A DNA stretch of 42,582 nucleotides, taken from positions 1-42,582 of the forward strand of contig JAISUN010000138.1 in assembly GCA_031272085.1 (NCBI GenBank), read 5' to 3'. A program made the position numbers and the translations under genes. This DNA is from Dysgonamonadaceae bacterium (GTDB taxonomy: Bacteria; Bacteroidota; Bacteroidia; Bacteroidales; Azobacteroidaceae). The notes beneath the pieces were generated by a model, which did not search any database, was not told the origin of the DNA, and saw only the letters and a list, made by a program, of their open reading frames with translations. Positions within the stretch are counted from its first letter, which is position 1. Each line of letters opens with the position of its first letter. This document shows positions 7,240 to 15,540 of this stretch, one piece after another.

Positions 7240-8763
7240 ATGCCGGATATCAAAAAAATTAAAAATGCCTTGATTTCAGTCTATCACAAAGAGGGATTGG
7301 ACGAAATTTTGCTTGCCCTGAATAATGAAGAAGTAAACTTCATTTCCACCGGAGGCACCCGCGATTACATCGAATCGAAGGGCTACTCCTGCCGGGCAGT
7401 CGAAGACCTTACAGGCTATCCCTCAATTCTTGGCGGACGGGTAAAAACCCTGCACCCCAAAATCTTTGGCGGAATACTTGCCCGCCGCAGCAACCAAAGC
7501 GACCAAGCGCAGATGCAGGAATACGAAATTCCCGATATTGATTTGGTAATAGTGGACTTATACCCATTTTCCGATACTCTCGCTTCGGGCGCAGAAGAGG
7601 AAGAAATAATCGAAAAAATAGATATTGGCGGAATTTCGCTGATTCGCGCGGCCGCAAAAAATTTCAAAGACGTGATTATCGTCGCTTCCCGCGAACAATA
7701 CAATCCGCTGCTGAACCTGCTGACCGAAAACGGAGCCGTATCAACCCTCGAAGAACGCAAATGGTTTGCAAAAGAAGCATTTGCAGTATCTTCGGCTTAC
7801 GATACCGAAATTTTCCGCTGGTTCGACAACGGCGAACACTCGCATTTCCGCTTCGCGGAAGATGAGGCAAAAGTCCTGCGGTACGGCGAAAACCCGCATC
7901 AAAAGGGCTTTTTCTACGGACGTTTCGATACGCTTTTCGAGCAACTGCAAGGAAAGGAAATTTCGTACAACAACCTGCTCGACATCGACGCCGCCATTGC
8001 ACTGATAGCCGATTTCGACGAACTCACATTTGCAATCCTCAAACACAACAACGCTTGCGGAATAGCCTCGCGTCCCACAGTGAAAGAGGCTTGGGAAGCG
8101 GCTTTGGCAGGCGACCCCATTTCCGCTTTCGGAGGAATCCTCGTCTGCAACGCCCCGATTGACAAGGCGGCCGCAGAAGAAATAGGAAAAATATTTTTTG
8201 AAGTCATCATTGCGCCCGATTACGATACCGACGCGCTGGAAATACTGATGAGGAAAAAGAACCGCATCATCCTCATTCAGAAAGAATACCCCGAATACGG
8301 ACTGCAATTCCGCTCCCTGCTGAACGGAGTTATCGCACAGGAACGCGACCTGAAAACAGAAGTCGAAAGCGACTTGAAGCCCGTTACTACCAAACGGCCT
8401 TCGGCAGGCGAAACAGAAGACCTTTTGTTTGCCAACAAGTTGGTAAAACATACAAAATCGAACGCCATCGTCCTGGCTAAAAACCGGCAACTCTGCGCAA
8501 GCGGAACCGGCCAGACCTCGCGCGTTGACGCACTGAAACAGGCTATCGAAAAAGCCAAAAGTTTCGGATTCGACCTCGACGGGGCAGTTATGGCCTCCGA
8601 CGCATTTTTCCCATTCCCCGACTGCGTGGAAATAGCGGGAAACGAAGGAATCAGAGCAGTAATCCAACCCGGAGGCTCCATAAAGGACAACCTCTCGATA
8701 GAGTACTGCAACGAACACGATATAGCAATGGTAATTACCGGAATACGTCATTTTAAACACTAA
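7240..8763 (+). CDS. purH: Bifunctional AICAR formyltransferase / IMP cyclohydrolase
   Basis: A 507-residue PurH, which catalyses the last two steps of de novo IMP synthesis. The N-terminal MGS-like cyclohydrolase domain contains STGGT (36-40), GGRVKTLHPK (65-74) and IDIGG. The transformylase domain contains RYGENPHQ (214-221), the catalytic Lys268-His269 pair in LKHNNACG, and a C-terminal SDAFFPFPD / QPGGSIKD / TGIRHFKH block. The start is set at the ATG at 7240 because the alternative TTG at 7213 lies inside the -7 promoter element. It is followed closely by mreB, an order that I recall from Bacteroides. Confidence 0.97.
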   Translation: MPDIKKIKNALISVYHKEGLDEILLALNNEEVNFISTGGTRDYIESKGYSCRAVEDLTGYPSILGGRVKTLHPKIFGGILARRSNQSDQAQMQEYEIPDIDLVIVDLYPFSDTLASGAEEEEIIEKIDIGGISLIRAAAKNFKDVIIVASREQYNPLLNLLTENGAVSTLEERKWFAKEAFAVSSAYDTEIFRWFDNGEHSHFRFAEDEAKVLRYGENPHQKGFFYGRFDTLFEQLQGKEISYNNLLDIDAAIALIADFDELTFAILKHNNACGIASRPTVKEAWEAALAGDPISAFGGILVCNAPIDKAAAEEIGKIFFEVIIAPDYDTDALEILMRKKNRIILIQKEYPEYGLQFRSLLNGVIAQERDLKTEVESDLKPVTTKRPSAGETEDLLFANKLVKHTKSNAIVLAKNRQLCASGTGQTSRVDALKQAIEKAKSFGFDLDGAVMASDAFFPFPDCVEIAGNEGIRAVIQPGGSIKDNLSIEYCNEHDIAMVITGIRHFKH

Positions 8764-8772
8764 CAATAAAAA

Positions 8773-9792
8773 ATGGGATTATTTTCTTTTACACAAGAAC
8801 TTGCAATTGATTTAGGCACTGCTAATACCATCATTTTAAGCAATGGCAAAATAGTAGTGGACGAACCTTCAGTTGTAGCCCTCGACGACCGCACCGAAAA
8901 AGTGCTGGCAATAGGAAAACAGGCACAACTAATGGAAGGTAAAACACCTGCCAAAATCAAGACCATCCGCCCTCTGAGGGACGGAGTCATCGCAGACTTC
9001 AACGCTGCCGAACAAATGATTAGAGGCCTGATAAAAATGGTCAATCCAAAAAACCAGTTTTTCTCGCCCTCGTTGAGAATCGTGATTTGCATCCCTTCGG
9101 GAAGCACCGAAGTTGAAATACGCGCCGTCCGCGACTCGGCCGAACACGCAGGAGGCCGCGACGTCTTTATGATATTCGAACCGATGGCGGCCGCTATCGG
9201 TATCGGCCTCGACGTAGAAGCCCCCGACGGGAATATGGTCGTCGATATAGGCGGCGGAACAACCGAAATCGCCGTTATCTCGCTCGGCGGAATCGTTTCC
9301 AACAAGTCGATAAAAATTGCAGGCGACGACCTGACGCAGGACATTATAGAATATATGGGACGCCAGCACAATATGCGCGTCGGCGAACGCACTGCCGAAC
9401 AGATAAAAATCAACGTAGGCTCGGCGCTCGTAAACCTCGAAGAACCGCCCGAAGATTTCGTCGTTTTCGGCCCCAACCGAATGACGGCGCTCCCGATGGA
9501 AGTCCCAGTTTCGTATCAGGAAATTGCCCACTGCCTCGACAAATCGGTAACAAGAATAGAAATGGCCGTTTTAGCCGCTCTGGAAAGCACCCCGCCTGAA
9601 CTTTACGCCGACATTGTACGCAATGGAATCTATTTAGCCGGAGGCGGCGCCCTGCTCAAAGGACTGGATAAACGCCTGACCGACAAACTGAATATTGCCT
9701 GCCATATTGCCGACGACCCGCTCCACGCAGTGGCCAAAGGCACCGGAATTGCGTTGAAAAACATTAACAGATTTAATTTCCTGATAAGGTAA
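8773..9792 (+). CDS. mreB: Rod shape-determining actin homologue MreB
   Basis: A 339-residue MreB. It forms membrane-associated filaments that guide lateral peptidoglycan synthesis. The actin-fold phosphate and nucleotide motifs are present: LAIDLGTANTII at the N-terminus, VVDIGGGTTEIAVI in the middle, and AGGGALLKGLD near the C-terminus; EPMAAAIGIG is also typical. The gene begins nine bases after purH and ends in a TAA that directly abuts the in-frame TTG of mreC. Confidence 0.97.
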   Translation: MGLFSFTQELAIDLGTANTIILSNGKIVVDEPSVVALDDRTEKVLAIGKQAQLMEGKTPAKIKTIRPLRDGVIADFNAAEQMIRGLIKMVNPKNQFFSPSLRIVICIPSGSTEVEIRAVRDSAEHAGGRDVFMIFEPMAAAIGIGLDVEAPDGNMVVDIGGGTTEIAVISLGGIVSNKSIKIAGDDLTQDIIEYMGRQHNMRVGERTAEQIKINVGSALVNLEEPPEDFVVFGPNRMTALPMEVPVSYQEIAHCLDKSVTRIEMAVLAALESTPPELYADIVRNGIYLAGGGALLKGLDKRLTDKLNIACHIADDPLHAVAKGTGIALKNINRFNFLIR

Positions 9793-10638
9793 TTGAGAAA
9801 CTTAATAAATTTCATACAGAAAAATTCCCATTGGCTGCTTTTTATCATACTTATCGCCCTTTCCGTTGTCCTGCTCATCCATAACAACGAGTTTCAGAGA
9901 AGCAAATATTTAGCGGTTTTCAGGGAAGTAGCCGGAAGGGTCTATTCCGTTTCAAACAGCGTAGAGTCGTATATGAACCTGAAATCGACCAACGCCGATA
10001 TTTTGAAGCGGATGTCGGCTCTCGAACAGGAAGCCCTCGGATACCGCCGGACAATAGAACTGCTGAACGATTCGCTCCGCGAAAAAGGAATTACCTTCGC
10101 GACAAACGAGGACGTTCATTACAGGATAATGCCGGCAAGGGTGGTCAATAATTCGGTGAACAAAGAGGATAACTACATCACGCTGAACAAAGGGTCGCTC
10201 GACGGCTTCAAGCCCGATATGGGAGTTTTCACCCCGAAAGGCGTGGTGGGAGTTATTATGAGCGTTTCGCCCCACTTTTCGATAGTTATCCCGGTGCTGC
10301 ACCACAAATATCATTTGAGTTGCAAAATCAAGGACAGCAACTATTTCGGCTCCCTGACATGGGAAGGCGGCGACCCCGAAAACACGCTCCTTACCGGACT
10401 TCCGAGCCACGCAACCTTCAATCCGGGCGACACGATACTCACTAACGGCTACTCGCCGGTATTCCCCGAAGGAATCCCTGTCGGCGTGGTCGAAGGCGCT
10501 CTGAACCGCAAAACCGGCGAAAACAAGTCGCTGAAAGTGAAACTGTTTACCGATTTCAGCAAATTGAGCGAAGTGATGGTAATAGAAAATATTTTTAAAG
10601 ACGAACAGTTAAATTTAGAGAAAGGAGTTCAAAAATAA
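9793..10638 (+). CDS. mreC: Rod shape-determining protein MreC (TTG start)
   Basis: A 281-residue MreC. It has one N-terminal transmembrane helix (about residues 15-31), a coiled coil (about 55-95) and the periplasmic beta-barrel domain (ITLNKGSLDGFKPDMGVFTPKGVVGVI and NGYSPVFPEGIPVGVV). It links MreB filaments to PBP2 in the periplasm. There is no in-frame ATG before the transmembrane helix. The only sensible start is the TTG at 9793, which immediately follows and is in frame with the mreB stop codon. The encoded N-terminus MRNLINF agrees with family members I recall. It overlaps mreD by one base. Confidence 0.93.
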   Translation: MRNLINFIQKNSHWLLFIILIALSVVLLIHNNEFQRSKYLAVFREVAGRVYSVSNSVESYMNLKSTNADILKRMSALEQEALGYRRTIELLNDSLREKGITFATNEDVHYRIMPARVVNNSVNKEDNYITLNKGSLDGFKPDMGVFTPKGVVGVIMSVSPHFSIVIPVLHHKYHLSCKIKDSNYFGSLTWEGGDPENTLLTGLPSHATFNPGDTILTNGYSPVFPEGIPVGVVEGALNRKTGENKSLKVKLFTDFSKLSEVMVIENIFKDEQLNLEKGVQK

Positions 10639-11150
10639 TGGGAAAATCGTTTATCCGCATAAGCGTGCTTTTTGTTCTGCTCATTTTCTTGCAGATATGG
10701 CTGTTCAACAAGATTCATCTTTTCGGGATAGCCACTCCCCTACTCTACATCTATTTCCTGATAAAACTGCCGGTAACGATGAACCGCAACATCGTCCTGC
10801 TGCTGTCGGCGCTGATGGGATTTATCCTCGACCTGTTCGATTACTCGCTGGGACTGAATATGCTGGCTCTGGTATTTACCGGATTTTTGCGCTATTATGT
10901 CCTCAATTTTCTTGCTCCGCGCGATATTTTCGAGGAATATTCGCCTTCGTTTTCCACTTTCGGACGCTTTTTGTTCATCCGCTACGCCGCCACGCTGATT
11001 CTGATTCACGCCGCAATCCTGCTGACTGTCGATACGCTGGCTTTCATCGACCCGCTCCGCCTGCTGTTGAAGATAGTTTCGAGTTCGCTACTGACATTCC
11101 TGCTCGTTGTAACATTTGAAAGCATTGATTTTGATATTGTCAAAAGATGA
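10638..11150 (+). CDS. mreD: Rod shape-determining protein MreD
   Basis: A 170-residue, very hydrophobic integral membrane protein with about five predicted helices and little soluble sequence, as expected for MreD. Sequence conservation in the family is low, so the call rests on size, hydrophobicity and position between mreC (one-base overlap) and mrdA (four-base overlap). It is part of the elongasome core with MreC, PBP2 and RodA. Confidence 0.9.
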   Translation: MGKSFIRISVLFVLLIFLQIWLFNKIHLFGIATPLLYIYFLIKLPVTMNRNIVLLLSALMGFILDLFDYSLGLNMLALVFTGFLRYYVLNFLAPRDIFEEYSPSFSTFGRFLFIRYAATLILIHAAILLTVDTLAFIDPLRLLLKIVSSSLLTFLLVVTFESIDFDIVKR

Positions 11151-12997
11151 AACGCGACCTGCTCGAATCGGAAAAGCGCAAGATGTACATTATTGGCTTC
11201 GTATGCCTGCTGGGGTTTATTTATCTTATCCAACTATTTAAGTTACAGGTAGTTGACGATGAATATAAACAGTGGGCCGACAACAACGCATTCCTTAATA
11301 AAACACTTTATCCTTCGCGGGGCGCAATTTACGACCGCAACGGCAAACTGCTGGTTTACAACCAGTCGGCCTACGACGTAACGGTTGTGATGCGCGAAAC
11401 GGGAGATTTAGACACTACGGCCTTTTGCAAGGCTGTAAACATCGACATCGAAAAGTTGCGGAAACAGTTTGCCGACGTGAAAAACAGGAAACTGAATCCC
11501 GGATATTCGCAATATACTCCGCAGATTTTCCTTACCCAACTCGACGACCGGCAGTTCGGGAAATTGCAGGAATCGCTTTACAAATTTTCAGGATTCGACA
11601 TCCTGAACCGCACAATCAGGAAATACAACTACGAGAACGCCGCCCACGTGCTTGGCTACATCGCCCAGGTCGATAAAAAAAATATGGAAGCCGACAACTA
11701 TTACAGCCGCGGCGACAATATCGGCAAAACTGGCGTGGAACAATATTACGAATCGGAACTACGTGGGACGAAGGGCGTCGAAGTCCTGCTGCGCGACGTT
11801 CACGGAATAATAAAAGGAAAATATCAGGACGGAATCCACGATGTAGAGCCGGTTCCGGGCAAAGACCTGACGCTCTCGCTCGACATCGACCTGCAAGCCT
11901 ACGGCGAATCGCTGATGCAGAACAAACTCGGCAGCATAGTGATGATTGAGCCTTCGACCGGCGAAATACTCTGTATGGTTTCGGCGCCGACTTACGACCC
12001 CTCGATTTTGGTCGGGCGGCAGTTCAGCGACAACTATACCGGACTGAAAAACGACCCTTATACTCCCCTGATTAACAGGGCTATAAACGGGACTTACCCT
12101 CCGGGTTCGACATTCAAACCGGCGCAGGCATTAGTTTTCCTGCACGAGGGGATAATCCAGCCAAGCACAGCCTATTCCTGCTATTCGGGATTTCCGCTTG
12201 GCGGCGGCAAACCGGCCTGCCACTTACACAACTCGCCCCTTGCGCTGGCTCCGGCGCTCGCCACTTCCTGCAATTCCTATTTTTGCTGGGGATTGAAGGC
12301 TATGCTCGACAATAAAAAATACAGTTCCAATCAGGAAGCCCTCGACAAATGGCGCGACGATATGGTTGCACAGGGCTTCGGATACCCGCTCGGCATCGAC
12401 CTTCCGGGCGAAAAACGCGGAATGATTCCCAACAGCGGATTTTACGACAAGCGTTACAGCCGCTGGAACCCCTTTACCGTCATCTCAATCGCCATCGGAC
12501 AGGGCGAAATCGAGACAACTCCGCTCCAACTCTGCAATTACGCAGCAACAATATCCAACCGCGGATATTTCATTACTCCGCACATCGTGAAAAAGATAAA
12601 AGACACCCCGCTCGACCGCAAATATACCGACAAACGCAGCACCAATTTAGGAATCGATAATTACGCTGCGGTAGTGGAAGGGATGAGATTGGCCGTAACA
12701 GGCGGAACCTGCTACCGCGCCAGCATCCCCGGCATAGAAGTTTGCGGAAAAACCGGAACCGTGCAGAACAAGGGCAAAAACCACTCGCTTTTCATCGGAT
12801 TCGCCCCGAAAGACAATCCGAAAGTGGCAGTAGCCGTGATAGTCGAAAATGCCGGTTACGGAGCCGAATACGGAGTGCCTATCGGCCGCCTGATGATTGA
12901 AAAATACCTCAACGGCGAGATTTCAGAGCAATCGAGATACCTCGAAGAAAATATTACTAAAACTTCAATCCTCCGCCATGCCGTACCGAAAAACTAA
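11147..12997 (+). CDS. mrdA: Penicillin-binding protein 2 (elongasome transpeptidase)
   Basis: A 616-residue class B PBP. One N-terminal transmembrane helix (about residues 14-31) is followed by the dimerisation domain (SRGAIYDRNGKLL) and a C-terminal transpeptidase. The penicillin-binding motifs are STFK with catalytic Ser321, SCN, and KTGT with Lys535. It cross-links peptidoglycan during cell elongation, working with RodA, which is encoded immediately downstream. The start overlaps mreD by ATGA and the 3' end overlaps rodA by 20 bases. Confidence 0.97.
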   Translation: MKRDLLESEKRKMYIIGFVCLLGFIYLIQLFKLQVVDDEYKQWADNNAFLNKTLYPSRGAIYDRNGKLLVYNQSAYDVTVVMRETGDLDTTAFCKAVNIDIEKLRKQFADVKNRKLNPGYSQYTPQIFLTQLDDRQFGKLQESLYKFSGFDILNRTIRKYNYENAAHVLGYIAQVDKKNMEADNYYSRGDNIGKTGVEQYYESELRGTKGVEVLLRDVHGIIKGKYQDGIHDVEPVPGKDLTLSLDIDLQAYGESLMQNKLGSIVMIEPSTGEILCMVSAPTYDPSILVGRQFSDNYTGLKNDPYTPLINRAINGTYPPGSTFKPAQALVFLHEGIIQPSTAYSCYSGFPLGGGKPACHLHNSPLALAPALATSCNSYFCWGLKAMLDNKKYSSNQEALDKWRDDMVAQGFGYPLGIDLPGEKRGMIPNSGFYDKRYSRWNPFTVISIAIGQGEIETTPLQLCNYAATISNRGYFITPHIVKKIKDTPLDRKYTDKRSTNLGIDNYAAVVEGMRLAVTGGTCYRASIPGIEVCGKTGTVQNKGKNHSLFIGFAPKDNPKVAVAVIVENAGYGAEYGVPIGRLMIEKYLNGEISEQSRYLEENITKTSILRHAVPKN

Positions 12998-14423
12998 TAT
13001 ATGGGCATCGCTTGACTGGCTGACAATCGCCATTTACCTTATTCTGGTAACGGCGGGCTGGCTCTCAATCCACGCATCGGGTTACAATTACGACCGGATT
13101 TCGATGTTCGATATTTCAGGCCGCGCCGGAATGCAGATGATTTGGATAATAAGTTCGATGATTATTGGAATCTCGCTGCTGATGATAGACAGCGACTGGT
13201 ACGAAATATTCGCTTACTGGATATACGCCTTTATAATAATCCTCCTTATAATAACCGTTTTTGTCGCGCCCGACATCAAAGGCACCCGCTCGTGGCTGAT
13301 AATGGGGCCGGTGCGGATTCAGCCTGCCGAACTCGCCAAACTCGCTACCGCTCTGGCTTTGGCGCGTCTTATGGGAACTTATAAATTCGAGTTGAACAAT
13401 ACTTCCGGCTATATGAAGGCTCTGGCGCTGATTTTATTGCCCCTGCTGCTGATTATTATGCAAAAAGAGACAGGTTCAGCCCTCGTTTTCCTCACATTTT
13501 TCATCGTACTTTACCGCGAAGGAATGTCGGGATACATCATTTTTGCCGGATTTTGCGCCGTTGCATTCTTTATTCTCGGCGTCCGTTACGACGAAGTTCT
13601 ATGGAACGCTACTCCGGTAGGGCAATACTCGGTATTGACGCTGATAATCATTATGTCCAACGGTTTGCTCTGGATAAACAGGGGCAAAAACAAGTTCAAC
13701 TTTTTTTACATAATCACTTTGGGAACGCTGGCTCTGTCGTTCCTCGTTTCGCTGTTTTACCAATTCGACCAGATTTATGTATGCCTCGGAATTGTAGGAT
13801 TTATCATCATTTCGCTATTGGCGCTTTTCCTCAAATATCGAGCGTACAAATACATACTGATTGCAGTTTTTGCCATCGCCTCGGTTGCCTATCTTTTCTC
13901 GGTCGATTACGTTTTCAGCGATGTTCTGCAACCGCATCAGCAGGACAGAATCAAGGTTTCGCTCGGAATGATTGAAGACCCTAACGGCGTCGGATACAAC
14001 GTCAATCAGTCGAAAATAGCAATCGGTTCCGGAGGATTCTGGGGAAAAGGCTACCTCAACGGCACTCAAACAAAGTTGAAATACGTCCCCGAACAAGATA
14101 CCGATTTCATTTTTTGCACAATCGGCGAAGAAGAAGGCTTTTTGGGAACATCCATCACAATGATACTGTTTACTGTGCTGATAATCAGGATTATACTTAT
14201 GGCCGAGCGGCAACGGGCGGTTTTTCACCGGGTGTATGGTTACAGCCTTGCATCCATACTGTTTTTCCATTTAGCCATCAATATCGGGATGGTTATCGGG
14301 ATAACTCCGGTCATAGGAATACCTTTGCCATTTTTTAGTTACGGTGGTTCATCACTTTGGTCTTTTACTGCATTACTTTTCATTTTTTTGAGGCTCGATG
14401 CGTCAAGAAATGACCGTCTCTAA
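12978..14423 (+). CDS. rodA: Peptidoglycan glycosyltransferase RodA (SEDS family)
   Basis: A 481-residue polytopic SEDS protein that polymerises lipid II for cell elongation. Typical features are the first helix after TNIWASLDWL, the KGTRSWLIMGPVRIQPAEL block, a QKETGSALVF block and the C-terminal GIPLPFFSYGGSS motif. The open frame runs 81 bases further upstream inside mrdA, but that extension is hydrophilic and out of keeping with the family. The ATG at 12978 (MPYRKTNIW) gives the usual N-terminus and a 20-base overlap. This is the last gene of the operon. Confidence 0.95.
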   Translation: MPYRKTNIWASLDWLTIAIYLILVTAGWLSIHASGYNYDRISMFDISGRAGMQMIWIISSMIIGISLLMIDSDWYEIFAYWIYAFIIILLIITVFVAPDIKGTRSWLIMGPVRIQPAELAKLATALALARLMGTYKFELNNTSGYMKALALILLPLLLIIMQKETGSALVFLTFFIVLYREGMSGYIIFAGFCAVAFFILGVRYDEVLWNATPVGQYSVLTLIIIMSNGLLWINRGKNKFNFFYIITLGTLALSFLVSLFYQFDQIYVCLGIVGFIIISLLALFLKYRAYKYILIAVFAIASVAYLFSVDYVFSDVLQPHQQDRIKVSLGMIEDPNGVGYNVNQSKIAIGSGGFWGKGYLNGTQTKLKYVPEQDTDFIFCTIGEEEGFLGTSITMILFTVLIIRIILMAERQRAVFHRVYGYSLASILFFHLAINIGMVIGITPVIGIPLPFFSYGGSSLWSFTALLFIFLRLDASRNDRL

Positions 14424-14442
14424 CAAATTTTAACATTTTTTT

Positions 14443-14474
14443 TTTGGAAATGTGATAATTTATTACTTACTTTG
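14443..14474 (+). promoter_or_regulatory. Promoter of the M23 peptidase gene
   Basis: TTTG (14443-14446), 20 bases, then TTACTTTG (14467-14474), one mismatch from TAnnTTTG. This places the transcript start after the alternative ATG at 14452 and supports the ATG at 14497. Confidence 0.55.
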
Positions 14475-14496
14475 TAAAATTTTTATTTTAAACGTT

Positions 14497-15450
14497 ATGA
14501 ATAACACACTAAAATTAGTGTCATTACAGATATGTATTTTATTGATTATCCCGTGTTTAAGCGCATTTTCGCAGAACAACGCGGGCAAACACGGAGCAGA
14601 AGGTAATGACATAAAAATAATTAGTGGGAACGCTGAACTCACGGCAGACAAAGTAAACATAAAAAAAGAACTTGCGGTATTGGATTCGATAATGCTGGCA
14701 AGGGAATTGGAATCCGAAGAAAACGATGAAGAATTTGGACTTCCTGCCGACGAGTTGTATGACGGCGTTTGGAATAACGACTATGTGAAAGCCTATTCCA
14801 ATGTATCAGTTCCCGACACTTTTCGCGTTGATTTATCAAGTTTTGTTATGCCGTTTCAAGGCAAGGTAACATCGCCTTTCGGCCCCCGCCGCCGCCGTTT
14901 TCATTACGGCACCGACGTTAAACTTTATACCGGCGATACGGTAGTTGCAGCATTTGAAGGAAAAGTGAGAGTTAAAAAATATGAACGCCGCGGCTATGGA
15001 TATTACATAGTTTTACGCCATCCGAACGGACTTGAAACCGTTTACGGCCATCTTTCCAAGTTTTTGGTTGAAGAAGGTCAGACGGTCAAAGCTGGCGAAC
15101 CCATCGCGCTTGGCGGAAGCACAGGCCGCTCTACCGGTTCGCATCTGCATTTCGAGTGCCGCTTTCTTGGACGCGCCATAAATCCGGCAGATATTGTCGA
15201 TTTCGATAATTTCTGCACTTTCGACGATTCCTACCTGTTTGTAAATTCAAAATCGGGAGTTGTCAGCGGAAGCGAAAAATATACGGCTTCCTCGTCGAGT
15301 AAAAAAGTTCGCTATTACCGCGTCCGACAGGGCGATACTCTGCTTGGAATCGCGATTAAGCACCGCACTACCGTGGATAAACTTTGCCGCTTGAACAAAA
15401 TCAGCCGCAACACCATTCTTCGCGTAGGGCGCACAATCAGGACATCATAA
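14497..15450 (+). CDS. Secreted M23 metallopeptidase with C-terminal LysM
   Basis: A 317-residue exported protein. A signal peptide (residues 1-25, ending LSAFSQ) is followed by an acidic linker and a LytM/M23 domain. Zinc ligands are visible as HYGTD (His136, Asp140) and HLHFE (His218), with His185 in YGHLSKF. A LysM motif (YRVRQGDTLLGIAIKH...) covers about residues 268-315. It should act as, or regulate, a peptidoglycan DD-endopeptidase in the periplasm. An upstream in-frame ATG at 14452 would add 15 residues, but it lies before the predicted transcript start. Its position after rodA suits a wall-remodelling role, yet it has its own promoter. Confidence 0.92.
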   Translation: MNNTLKLVSLQICILLIIPCLSAFSQNNAGKHGAEGNDIKIISGNAELTADKVNIKKELAVLDSIMLARELESEENDEEFGLPADELYDGVWNNDYVKAYSNVSVPDTFRVDLSSFVMPFQGKVTSPFGPRRRRFHYGTDVKLYTGDTVVAAFEGKVRVKKYERRGYGYYIVLRHPNGLETVYGHLSKFLVEEGQTVKAGEPIALGGSTGRSTGSHLHFECRFLGRAINPADIVDFDNFCTFDDSYLFVNSKSGVVSGSEKYTASSSSKKVRYYRVRQGDTLLGIAIKHRTTVDKLCRLNKISRNTILRVGRTIRTS

Positions 15451-15498
15451 TCCAACAAAACAGTAGAATTTTTTTCTTCATTTTTTTATAATTTTTTA

Positions 15499-15528
15499 GG
15501 GGAAACATCGAAAGTGTTTCCCCTTTTT
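15499..15528. terminator. Bidirectional intrinsic terminator
   Basis: A perfect 9-bp stem GGGGAAACA / TGTTTCCCC (15499-15507 and 15515-15523) with a 7-base loop and TTTTT after it on the plus strand. An A/T-rich run on the other side makes it usable by the converging minus-strand gene at 15541. Confidence 0.88.
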
Positions 15529-15540
15529 AATTTGAAAAAT

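Noticed and set aside
7741-8766. A 341-residue open frame on the minus strand
   Set aside because: It lies fully opposite purH, is rich in Cys and Phe in a way typical of antisense frames of GC-rich codons, and has no family resemblance or promoter.
12897-12977. Upstream extension of RodA inside mrdA
   Set aside because: The 27 extra residues are hydrophilic and unlike RodA N-termini. The ATG at 12978 is the natural start.
14452-14496. Earlier ATG for the M23 peptidase
   Set aside because: It lies before or inside the promoter element and would put 15 residues in front of a good signal peptide.
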